The notes beneath the pieces are model-generated. The model ran no database searches. It saw only the letters and a program-made list of their open reading frames with translations, and had not been told where the DNA came from. Positions 1-5,553 of a stretch of DNA of 16,650 bases are shown in pieces (position 1 is the stretch's first letter; every line of letters starts with the position of its first letter). The DNA comes from JBJEFI01 sp051873875 (GTDB lineage: Bacteria; Bacillota; Bacilli; Bacillales; Bacillaceae_G): assembly GCA_051873875.1 (NCBI GenBank), contig JBJEFI010000032.1, positions 1 through 16,650 of the forward strand, given 5' to 3'. The translations under genes were made by a program, and so were the position numbers.

Positions 1-826
1 CGTCTTTATATTTATCTACAAATTCAGCAGATACAGGAATTTGATCTACTTGTTTAGATTCATATAAATTAACGGCTGTTGATGTATCTTTCACTAATTT
101 TACGTTTATTTCATCTATTTTCACATTTTCTTTATCATAATATTGATTGTTTTTTACCATTTTAAAACCTTTGCCTGGTGTTAATTCACTTACGACAAAT
201 GGTCCATTATATAGTGTTGTTTCTGCGTATACACCATATTTATCTCCTTGCTTTTCTACAAATGCTTGATTTTGTGGGAAGAAAATTGGCACGCTTAATA
301 GTGTAATAAAATATGGTACTGGTTGTTTTAATGTAATTTCTAGCGTATGAGAATCAATTGCTTTTATTCCTAACGAATCTGCTGCTTTTTCTCCTTTTTG
401 AATTGCTTCTGCATTCAAAATATCATACATCATGTATGCATATTGAGACCCTTTTTTCGGATCTAGTGCCTTTTTAAAAGCAAAAACAAAATCATCCGCT
501 ATAATTTGTTCTCCATTTGACCATTTCGCATCACGAAGTTTAAATGTATAAACCGTTCCATCCTCACTGACTGTATGAGAAGTAGCCAAAGCAGGAACAA
601 ATTCACCTTTTTCATTTGGCATATATAGCCCTTCCATCGCATTATTCGTTGCATTCGCTGATGCACCATCGATAGAATGAATCGTATCTAAACTCGTTAT
701 TTCATCTACATCAATTAAATTTAAAACTGCTTTTTGCTTTTCTACTTTTTCTTTTCCTTCACTATTTGCACATCCTGTTAACATAACAGAAAGCGCTATT
801 ATTGTTGTTACGATTTTTTTTCGCAT
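1..826 (-). CDS. OppA-type peptide ABC transporter substrate-binding lipoprotein, N-terminal half
   Basis: Extracellular lipid-anchored binding protein (SBP_bac_5 family) that would deliver oligopeptides to an Opp-type ABC importer. The minus-strand frame from ATG 824-826 stays open for 275 codons to the window edge; family members run about 540 residues, so roughly half is missing. Seen directly: a signal peptide starting MRKKIV with lipobox LTGC at residues 16-19 (Cys19 would be lipidated), then the family signature region around residues 80-120, including TVYTFKLRDAKWSNGE and DDFVFAFKKALDP. Start chosen because AGGTGAT lies 4 nt upstream. It is the first gene after a tryptophan-type T-box leader, so expression should rise when uncharged tRNA-Trp accumulates. 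Family and membrane anchoring are secure; the exact peptide preference is not visible. Confidence 0.93.
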   Translation of the reverse strand, partial: MRKKIVTTIIALSVMLTGCANSEGKEKVEKQKAVLNLIDVDEITSLDTIHSIDGASANATNNAMEGLYMPNEKGEFVPALATSHTVSEDGTVYTFKLRDAKWSNGEQIIADDFVFAFKKALDPKKGSQYAYMMYDILNAEAIQKGEKAADSLGIKAIDSHTLEITLKQPVPYFITLLSVPIFFPQNQAFVEKQGDKYGVYAETTLYNGPFVVSELTPGKGFKMVKNNQYYDKENVKIDEINVKLVKDTSTAVNLYESKQVDQIPVSAEFVDKYKD

Positions 827-886
827 TACAATCACCTCATTATTTTTTGTGATTGCTCATGAGCTTACTTGGCGCCGTTTTTTAAA

Positions 887-1198
887 ATAAAAAAGTCCTC
901 TACATGATTAACCATGTAGAGGACGATATGTACATTACCGCGGTGCCACCTCGATTGGTTTTTTAAATTAAAATAAAAAACCCTCTTTTCAAGTACGGGA
1001 AGACTTATTCCGATACTCTTATCCTTTTAACGGCGGAACCCGTGTCACCTACTAAGCTAGTTGCCTTTCAGTTCCCTCTCGTAAGTCCATTCAATATACT
1101 CTATCGTACTGGATTCCACCATCCCCAGCTCTCTGTACCGAATCAACTATATTTACTTACTCTTACTCTTCGATTTCGTTTACTGTTATATTATGTTG
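887..1198 (-). promoter_or_regulatory. T-box riboswitch, predicted tRNA-Trp specificity, upstream of the OppA gene
   Basis: On the minus strand the T-box sequence AGGTGGCACCGCGG lies at 951-938, followed by the terminator hairpin at 924-895. GAGG (952-949) can pair with CCTC of the terminator's 5' arm to make the competing antiterminator. Stem I is recognisable: GTAAG at 1166-1162 pairs with CTTAC at 1085-1081, AATATA pairs with TATATT above it, and AGAGAG and GGTG motifs lie in the distal part. The internal loop strand between these helices reads GAA-UGG-A, which puts the specifier codon UGG (Trp) at 1089-1087. The antiterminator bulge UGGC would pair with a tRNA ending GCCA, and bacterial tRNA-Trp has discriminator G73. 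The T-box call is firm; Trp specificity rests on these two agreeing sites. Confidence 0.93.
889..924 (-). terminator. Regulated intrinsic terminator of the T-box leader
   Basis: GTCCTCTACATG pairs with CATGTAGAGGAC (924-895) around a short loop and is followed by a run of six T on the minus strand. Its 5' arm is shared with the antiterminator, as expected for a T-box. Confidence 0.9.
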
Positions 1199-1204
1199 AT
1201 TTTA

Positions 1205-1233
1205 ATATTACATTTATCGATATTTTTTGTCAA
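1205..1233 (-). promoter_or_regulatory. Sigma-A promoter of the T-box/OppA transcript
   Basis: Perfect -35 TTGACA (1233-1228), 17-nt spacer, -10 TAATAT (1210-1205). Transcription would start near 1198, just before Stem I. The -35 overlaps the stop codon of the upstream Nudix gene. Confidence 0.8.
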
Positions 1234-1670
1234 TTAGTTTTATGAAAATTTTTTATCGTTTCTTCAACAGCCCAACGCTGGTGTTCTAAAAATAAATTTT
1301 CAATAGCCTCTGCTGGTGATAACCAAACTAATTGGTGATCTTCTTCTACTCTATCTGTTATTTTCTTTTCTAATTTCATATAGTAAAAGTAGCCAATACC
1401 ATGCATATAATAATGCAATGTATCTGAATAATGAAATTTTGATGCAGTTCCAATAAAGTCAATTACTTTAATTTTATACCCAATTTCTTCTATGCATTCT
1501 CGTTTAATACATGCTTCGTGGGTTTCATTATTTTCAATGCCACCTCCTGGTAAAAAATAACCAGTGGCTGTTCGAACAACTGCTACTTTTCCTTCTGCAT
1601 TAAATCCAATTCCATAAGCACCAATTCGTTGTTTATAATCAATCCCCGTTATTTTTTCTCCAAATATCAT
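1230..1670 (-). CDS. Nudix hydrolase (MutT-like)
   Basis: A 146-residue single-domain Nudix protein, which would hydrolyse a nucleoside diphosphate linked to another moiety; the substrate cannot be told from sequence. The Nudix box is complete at residues 43-64 (G-x5-E-x7-RECIEEIG), with Arg57-Glu58 and the metal-binding Glu61-Glu62 present. Start at ATG 1668-1670 is supported by AGGTGAT 3 nt upstream. The gene diverges from the HAD phosphatase gene at 1754, and a consensus cre box lies over its predicted transcription start. Its stop codon overlaps the -35 of the T-box promoter, so the OppA gene has its own promoter, although read-through from this gene is possible. Length is normal for the family and nothing looks degraded. 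Confidence 0.9.
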   Translation of the reverse strand: MIFGEKITGIDYKQRIGAYGIGFNAEGKVAVVRTATGYFLPGGGIENNETHEACIKRECIEEIGYKIKVIDFIGTASKFHYSDTLHYYMHGIGYFYYMKLEKKITDRVEEDHQLVWLSPAEAIENLFLEHQRWAVEETIKNFHKTN

Positions 1671-1690
1671 CTAATCACCTCTTCACCTAA

Positions 1691-1705
1691 TTGAAAACGT
1701 TACCA
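1691..1705. promoter_or_regulatory. CcpA cre-like operator
   Basis: TTGAAAACGTTACCA matches every fixed position of the classical Bacillus cre consensus WTGNAANCGNWNNCW. It covers the -35 of the rightward HAD promoter and the expected start site of the leftward Nudix transcript, a geometry that would repress both in preferred carbon sources. Binding is inferred. Confidence 0.6.
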
Positions 1706-1720
1706 CTATTATTATATACT
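1691..1720 (+). promoter_or_regulatory. Promoter of the HAD phosphatase gene
   Basis: TTGAAA at 1691-1696, 18-nt spacer, TATACT at 1715-1720. A leftward TATAAT (1716-1711, minus strand) overlaps it and probably serves the Nudix gene, but that one has no clear -35. Confidence 0.6.
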
Positions 1721-1753
1721 AAAATAACAAACTAACTTTTTTTGGAGGAACAA

Positions 1754-2502
1754 ATGAGTAAAATCGTCTTTTTTGATATCGACGGTACATTACTAAAAAG
1801 TGATGGAACCGTTGATCAAGATAACATTTCCGTTATAGATGCATTACATAAAAAAAATATCCATACATTTATCGCTAGTGGCCGACTTCCTGCTGATATT
1901 CAACCTATTTTAGAAAAAACTGGTATCCAGTCTTTTATTTCTTTAAATGGACAATACATTGTACATGAAAACGAAGTTATGTATGAAAGTCCTTTACCTT
2001 CTTCTCAATGCCGAGACTTTGCACAATTTTGCCATACTAATCATTTAATCTACGGTTTCCATACACCACATTTTCATTATGTCTCTCATGGCCATGACGA
2101 AAATGTATTCAAACCTTATAATCATTCTTCTACACCAAAAGTAGATGCACATATTTTTGAAAAAGAAGCTGTTTACCAAGGTCTTCTTTATTGTACACCT
2201 GAATGGATTCCTTTGGCACAAAAACACTTCCCTCATTTCAAATTTGTTCAATGGGGCGAACATCATTATGATGTATTACCAAAGCAAGTTAGTAAAGCAT
2301 CCGCTATTTCTCATGTATTGCATATTCTAAACCTGTCTAGACAAGATGCATTTGCATTTGGAGATGCACTAAATGATTTAGAAATGTTTGAGCATGTTGG
2401 AACAAGTGTGGCGATGGGAAATGCACTCCCACAACTAAAAGAAAAGGCCAGTATGGTAACACGTTCAAATGATTATCAAGGTATCCGCTTTGCATTTGAA
2501 CA
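1754..2502 (+). CDS. Cof-type HAD-IIB family phosphatase (YkrA-like), 3' end in assembly gap
   Basis: A cytosolic Mg-dependent phosphatase of the Cof/YkrA group, which act on sugar phosphates or similar small phosphoesters. All four HAD motifs are visible: FFDIDGT with Asp8/Asp10, TFIASGR with Ser42, Lys181 in VSKASA, and GDALND at 203-208; the C2-type cap lies between motifs II and III. Start is ATG 1754, with GGAGGA 6 nt before it; an in-frame TTG at 1742 would sit inside the ribosome binding site. The 249 residues before the N-run nearly complete the usual ~257, so the true stop is probably inside the gap. The bases just after the gap look like a terminator, not coding sequence, so the open frame that runs on to 2632 should not be trusted. 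Likely CcpA-controlled through the cre box at 1691. Confidence 0.9.
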
Positions 2503-2602
2503 NNNNNNNNNNNNNNNNNNNNNNNNNNNNNNNNNNNNNNNNNNNNNNNNNNNNNNNNNNNNNNNNNNNNNNNNNNNNNNNNNNNNNNNNNNNNNNNNNN
2601 NN
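2503..2602. other. Assembly gap (100 N placeholder)
   Basis: Exactly 100 N. It hides the last codons of the HAD gene and the left part of the terminator that follows. True length is unknown. Confidence 0.95.
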
Positions 2603-2624
2603 CACCTTTATGTAAGGTGCTTTC
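2603..2624 (+). terminator. Probable terminator of the HAD gene, left flank lost in the gap
   Basis: CACCTT-TATGT-AAGGTG forms a hairpin directly after the N-run and is followed by CTTTCCT. The 5' flank is missing and the T-tract is poor, so this is tentative. Confidence 0.45.
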
Positions 2625-2709
2625 CTAATTAATATTAAAACTATTCTTCAATACTTTAGGAAATTAACAAAATAAATATTCATAGAGAACCGATTTCTTC
2701 AAAGCACTA

Positions 2710-2934
2710 TTAGGTAACCGTCAAGTAATTTTTTACACTTAGCACCGAGATATTTTTTTCAATACTCTCTGTTCCTCTTTTTGTTAATTCGAACACCGTT
2801 AATTGCTCTAGAATCTCTTGATAAGTCCAACAGGATTGTTCTGCCTGTCGAAGGAGCTTTGGTAGCTCCTCTGCTGTCCCCGCTAGTCGTAATTGAAGAA
2901 AATCTTGTTGTAATTCGGTGGTTGTTTTATGCAT
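2710..2934 (-). pseudogene. istB: IS21-family istB (transposition helper ATPase) remnant, IS232-like
   Basis: The 74-codon frame starts like an IstB helper ATPase. Residues 8-53 carry the typical N-terminal helical region (LQQDFLQLRLAGTAEELPKL, then a W-x-Y-x-E-x-L-E-x-L segment and FELTKR). An intact IstB is about 250 residues with Walker A and B motifs; here the match stops near residue 60 (ESIEKN) and an unrelated 14-residue tail leads to a stop, so the whole AAA+ domain is gone. A strong AGGAGGAG ribosome binding site still precedes the ATG at 2932-2934. No istA transposase is visible upstream. Sequence at 2722-2760 (TTACTTGACGGTTACC on the minus strand) might be an IS end joined by internal deletion; that part is a guess. 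Identity rests on recalled IS21/IS232 similarity. Confidence 0.72.
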
Positions 2935-3022
2935 GTTCTGCTCCTCCTAAAATGTTCGTATATGTATCGTAAGGGTATCTTTATATTAAATAATAAGTCA
3001 TTTAGCTTAGTAAGTTTGTCCG

Positions 3023-3052
3023 TTTCAAATTATTAGTATTCCTCATAAAATA
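3023..3052 (+). promoter_or_regulatory. Candidate promoter of the Gln-rich small protein gene
   Basis: TTTCAA (3023-3028), 17-nt spacer, TAAAAT (3046-3051) gives a weak sigma-A reading. The same bases contain CATAAAATA (3044-3052), which fits the sporulation sigma-K -10 pattern CATANNNTA, but no clear sigma-K -35 is seen. The two readings cannot be separated from sequence alone. Confidence 0.35.
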
Positions 3053-3085
3053 AGTGTAAGTTGGTATAGAAAGGAGTTGATATTG

Positions 3086-3268
3086 ATGGGCTATTACGGT
3101 GAAGAAGCATCTGCAGAACAAGAACAAAAACAAAAGCAGAAGCAAGAAAATGAACAAGAAAACAAACAACGTCAAAAACAAGAGACTGATCAAGATAATG
3201 ACCAAAAAATTCGTACAGATGTGAAAAATGGTAACTCTTTTATTGTGAACAGTGGTAATTCTTATTAA
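3086..3268 (+). CDS. Small Gln/Glu/Lys-rich protein with C-terminal NGNSFIVNSGNSY patch, unknown function
   Basis: A 60-residue protein I do not recognise. Residues 1-9 are MGYYGEEAS. Residues 10-40 are a hydrophilic run with about 11 Gln in 30 positions, mixed with Glu, Lys, Asn and Asp and without hydrophobic residues. The last 13 residues, NGNSFIVNSGNSY, alternate polar and apolar side chains and look beta-forming. There is no signal peptide or membrane segment. ATG 3086 is preferred: AAGGAG lies 9 nt upstream, although TTG 3083 (6 nt spacing) is possible and TTG 3077 would touch the ribosome binding site. Versions of the C-terminal patch recur in the next two genes. A spore-coat or other self-assembling surface protein is one possibility, given the composition and the sigma-K-like -10 upstream, but that is only a guess. 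Confidence 0.65.
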   Translation: MGYYGEEASAEQEQKQKQKQENEQENKQRQKQETDQDNDQKIRTDVKNGNSFIVNSGNSY

Positions 3269-3316
3269 TCTCTTTCCCACCTTATCTACTTCAATAATAA
3301 ATGTACTATGCTAGTG

Positions 3317-3352
3317 GCTATGTTATAAATCTATTAGTTATAATAACGTAGC
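3317..3352 (+). repeat. Imperfect inverted repeat in the intergenic region
   Basis: GCTATGTTAT (3317-3326) and ATAACGTAGC (3343-3352) form a 10-bp stem with one T-G wobble and a 16-nt loop. No T-tract follows, so it is an RNA hairpin or operator-like dyad and not a terminator. Confidence 0.5.
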
Positions 3353-3367
3353 TGAACTATTAAGAAG

Positions 3368-3398
3368 TACTAGGACGTATAGGTTCCTAGTATTTTTT
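3368..3398 (+). terminator. Intrinsic terminator with a loop complementary to downstream sequence
   Basis: TACTAGGA (3368-3375) and TCCTAGTA (3385-3392) form a perfect 8-bp stem followed by TTTTTT. The entire 9-nt loop CGTATAGGT (3376-3384) is the exact reverse complement of ACCTATACG at 3416-3424. It ends the transcript of the small Gln-rich gene or attenuates transcription into the gene at 3481. Confidence 0.75.
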
Positions 3399-3480
3399 AA
3401 TTTTCTAGCTTAATGACCTATACGATATAACGCAATTTACATATAAATAAATACTAAGTAATAAAAGTGAGGTGGATTCC

Positions 3481-3804
3481 ATGCAAAAAAGCGAAGAAAA
3501 AATAATTAAGGATATAGTAGCAGAAGAGATTCAAAAGCATATAGAAAAAATTGAAAACAAATTTTCAGCAGAATTAAAAAATGAAAATGGGAATGCAAGT
3601 ATTAAACAAAGTGGAAATGGTATTGTATATATCGATAATACTGGAATTGCATACGCAATGCTCTTATTTTATCAATACTTTATTGGGAAAGATGATGATA
3701 AAGTTGATGTCGATTCTTTATTTAAAAGGTTGGATAGTTTATTAGAAGAAAATCGTAACACGTTTAAGGATTTAATTAAATCTTTAAATAATGAATCTGA
3801 TTAA
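3481..3804 (+). CDS. Unknown 107-residue protein with internal NGNASIKQSGNG segment
   Basis: Not recognised. Three parts can be seen. Residues 1-35 are a charged, helix-prone segment (heptad-like I/L/V spacing around EKIIKDIVAEEIQKHIEKI), possibly a short coiled coil. Residues 36-54 are Asn/Gly-rich (NGNASIKQSGNGIVYIDN), like the C-terminal patch of the preceding small protein, and run into a hydrophobic stretch GIAYAMLLFYQYFIG (55-69) that is short for a membrane helix. Residues 70-107 are acidic and then helical. ATG 3481 is chosen because GAGGTGG sits 6 nt upstream; the in-frame GTG at 3472 overlaps that site. The stop overlaps the next gene's ATG by 14 nt, suggesting co-translation. The gene follows a structured spacer and terminator, so it may have its own promoter near 3425-3446, but I see no strong one. 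Confidence 0.75.
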   Translation: MQKSEEKIIKDIVAEEIQKHIEKIENKFSAELKNENGNASIKQSGNGIVYIDNTGIAYAMLLFYQYFIGKDDDKVDVDSLFKRLDSLLEENRNTFKDLIKSLNNESD

Positions 3805-4282
3805 TTTCTTATTTTTTGAATCAGGAAAAAGGAAAGATGAAGAAGAAAAAATAAAATTTTTAAGATTATTGCTCGATTCAATTAATCCTGATTATATTTA
3901 TGCGATATATTTTTATTGTAGTAATTTAATGATTAAGCATAGAAATAGAAAAAAGAACTTAATAGAAGGAATAGACAGTTATGGTATACCAACAGTTATA
4001 AATATTCATTGTATTTATGGTTTCAGTAAATTAGATTTCTTTCCCATTGATAGCTTTATAGGGAAAGGGATAGGAAAACCCCCAATTGTAATTCTAAACA
4101 ACAGTCCAAATTATGCTGATTCGTTTCCAATTGATAATTCTATAGAGGAAAAGATAGGGAGAGTTCCGGGGGAAAGTTCAAGCTACGAAAAAAAATATTG
4201 TAATAATTCACTTTCTGTAAAAAAAATTAGTGTTAACGGTAATTCATATATTGAAAATAGTTGTTCTTCAATAATTTTTTAA
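3791..4282 (+). CDS. Unknown 163-residue protein ending in a VNGNSYIENS patch
   Basis: Not recognised. The frame starts 14 nt before the end of the preceding gene, in the +1 frame, with no good ribosome binding site of its own (the nearest purine run, AAGGA, is about 20 nt away), so translation probably depends on coupling. Residues 18-50 look helical and moderately hydrophobic. Residues 85-118 hold a loose internal repeat in which FFPIDSFIGKGIGK is echoed by SFPIDNSIEEKIG. The C-terminus (148-157) repeats the Asn/Gly patch of the two upstream genes. Base composition is even more AT-rich than the flanking enzyme genes, and the island lies between IS remnants, which fits acquired DNA. It could instead be the frameshifted second half of one longer ancestral gene. 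Confidence 0.6.
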   Translation: MNLINFLFFESGKRKDEEEKIKFLRLLLDSINPDYIYAIYFYCSNLMIKHRNRKKNLIEGIDSYGIPTVINIHCIYGFSKLDFFPIDSFIGKGIGKPPIVILNNSPNYADSFPIDNSIEEKIGRVPGESSSYEKKYCNNSLSVKKISVNGNSYIENSCSSIIF

Positions 4283-4334
4283 GGTTTCAATCATCTGACA
4301 TAATAACAATACTCTTTTAATCCTCCATTTATTC

Positions 4335-4592
4335 TTAGACTATATCTTTAAAAAATAGAAACATCCAGTTCTTTCTCCCATATTCCTTCTGCTCCTCTTT
4401 CTTATTGGAAAGAACAACAGGCAGCCATCGACAAGATAATTGCTTTTCTACACTATTGAACTTTTTCCACCAATAATAAAATTAAGAGTTTTTCACTTGA
4501 TGGGCCTCACACCACTTACGGATGCTTAAACCACTGGAACGGCAAGCATCCACTCGATTCTTCCACTCTATTGAAGAATCTATTTTAGTCAT
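4335..4592 (-). pseudogene. IS66-family accessory protein (TnpA-like) remnant with in-frame stop
   Basis: Reading the minus strand from ATG 4590-4592 gives the characteristic IS66 accessory-protein start: EWKNRVDACRSSGLSIRKWC (residues 9-28), then EAHQVKNS. A TAA replaces codon 37 (4484-4482). The same frame continues with the expected FYYWWKKFN and a RWLPV segment before a stop at 4335-4337. An intact protein is usually about 100-130 residues; here homology fades after roughly residue 77 and no tnpB or tnpC (IS66 transposase) follows. The gene is therefore dead through both a nonsense change and a 3' deletion. The IS end lies 84 nt upstream at 4676, as in intact elements. Too short to appear as a normal open frame, but the protein pattern is distinctive. 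Confidence 0.78.
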
Positions 4593-4653
4593 AAAAATCT
4601 TCTTTCCATTTTGTACGTAAAGAGATTATAAAATGGAACAGATGCTAGTTGTA

Positions 4654-4676
4654 GGTGGGTACAGTTTAACGCTTAC
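4654..4676 (-). mobile_element. IS66-family terminal inverted repeat (one end)
   Basis: On the minus strand the sequence starts GTAAGCGTTAAACTGTACCC, matching the GTAAGCG-type ends of IS66 elements, and lies correctly upstream of the tnpA remnant. No matching opposite end was found nearby, so the element is truncated within about 4283-4360. Confidence 0.6.
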
Positions 4677-4719
4677 ACTATTAGTGAAAAATAGAAGAAA
4701 ATTCCCGTTCATGGAAGTT

Positions 4720-5241
4720 TTATTTCATAAACTCATCATATGAAATACAATAAATAAGATGTTCCATCTCTTTCCCATTGTAATGCTTTACAAATGAATC
4801 AACGACTTTCATCCCCAATCGTTCTACAACCTTTTGAGATGCATGATTTGTTGGACGAATTTGAGCTATTACTTCTTTTGCTCCTAGTTCATTGAAAGCA
4901 TAGGCCAAACAACCTTTTACACCCTCTACAGCAAAACCTTTATGCCAGGCAGCTTTCTTTAAAATATAAGCGACACCAATGTGCTTATTATCACCTATCT
5001 GTTCAATCAATGGACCCATCATCCCTATAAAGTTGCCATTATTTTTCTCAAAAGCTACTAAGTAACTAAATCCATCTTGCTTATATCTAGTAATATTTTT
5101 TTCTATCCACTCCCTTACTTCCTCATCTGTAAAGGCGTGTTCCCAGGCATACATAACTTCTATATCTTGAAGAGCAAACTTAATATTCTCCATATCCTCT
5201 TCATTCATTTTTCGTAAATAAAGTCTTGCTGTTTCAATCAT
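4720..5241 (-). CDS. GNAT family N-acetyltransferase (RimJ/RimL-like)
   Basis: A 173-residue single-domain acetyl-CoA transferase of the Acetyltransf_3 (RimJ/RimL) type; the acceptor, a protein N-terminus or small amine, is not evident. Seen: beta-strand 4 IGVAYILK (88-95), pyrophosphate-binding segment AAWHKGFAVEGV (97-108), and motif B N132-H-A-S-Q-K-VVERLGM (to 144), typical of this subgroup. Start at ATG 5241 is backed by AGTGGAGGA about 9 nt upstream. Only 15 nt separate it from the ABM-domain gene upstream, so both are probably on one transcript. The 3' side meets the IS66 remnant, and no convincing terminator lies between them. Complete and of normal length. Confidence 0.88.
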   Translation of the reverse strand: MIETARLYLRKMNEEDMENIKFALQDIEVMYAWEHAFTDEEVREWIEKNITRYKQDGFSYLVAFEKNNGNFIGMMGPLIEQIGDNKHIGVAYILKKAAWHKGFAVEGVKGCLAYAFNELGAKEVIAQIRPTNHASQKVVERLGMKVVDSFVKHYNGKEMEHLIYCISYDEFMK

Positions 5242-5256
5242 TGTTGTTATCCTCCA

Positions 5257-5553
5257 CTACATTTCGTATACTTTTTTGTAATGTTCTACAGTTGGGAAAG
5301 GCTCGTAAAAATGGTGCAATAACTTTTTCCATTCTTGATAGTATGCGGACTGTCGAAACCCAATTGTATGATCCTCTAATGTTTCCCATTGTACAAGCAA
5401 CAAATATTTCCCTTTTTTCTCTAAACATAGCTGCAATTCATGATGGATATAGCCCTTTTGACTGGAAATAAAGGCGGATGCTTTTTTAAAGGCTTCCTCA
5501 AATTCATTATATAATCCTGGTTTTACTTGTAAAATGGCCATCTCTAAAATCAT
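5257..5553 (-). CDS. Antibiotic biosynthesis monooxygenase (ABM) domain protein
   Basis: A 98-residue protein forming one ferredoxin-like ABM domain. Such proteins dimerise and act as cofactor-free oxygenases, haem-degrading enzymes, or have no known activity. Seen: the opening strand MILEMAILQVKPG, central helix, LLLVQWETLEDH (51-62) and FRQSAYYQEW (67-76), the standard ABM core. It lacks the Asn-Trp-His triad arrangement seen in the IsdG-like paralogue at 12483, so haem degradation is less likely. Start at ATG 5551-5553 has GGAAGGATGG upstream. It lies 15 nt before the GNAT gene and downstream of the methyltransferase, with the same orientation. Fold assignment is good; the biochemical role is open. 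Confidence 0.85.
   Translation of the reverse strand: MILEMAILQVKPGLYNEFEEAFKKASAFISSQKGYIHHELQLCLEKKGKYLLLVQWETLEDHTIGFRQSAYYQEWKKLLHHFYEPFPTVEHYKKVYEM

Larger units (their letters stand above)
4283..4719. other. Gene-free stretch filled by IS66 debris
   Basis: Holds the tnpA remnant (4335-4592) and the IS end (4654-4676). The remaining 4283-4334 and 4677-4719 show no gene, RNA or clear terminator. Confidence 0.6.

Noticed and set aside
1042..1245. Plus-strand open frame of 67 codons
   Set aside because: It lies wholly in the antisense of the T-box leader, has no ribosome binding site and no protein-like pattern.
2603..2632. C-terminal nine codons of the HAD gene after the gap
   Set aside because: The frame depends on the arbitrary 100-N length, the protein is almost full length before the gap, and the bases form a hairpin.
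3086..3268. CRISPR, toxin-antitoxin or phage-defence reading of the unknown island
   Set aside because: No regular repeats, nuclease, NTPase or antitoxin-like DNA-binding motif is visible in the three proteins.
3002..3280. Minus-strand 92-codon hydrophobic open frame
   Set aside because: It is the antisense of the Gln-rich gene; its Leu/Phe runs come from reverse-complemented Gln and Lys codons.
3769..3804. TTTAAAT as a -1 programmed frameshift site joining the second and third island genes
   Set aside because: A -1 slip leads straight to a TAA stop, and the third gene is in the +1 frame, so the heptamer cannot make a fusion.
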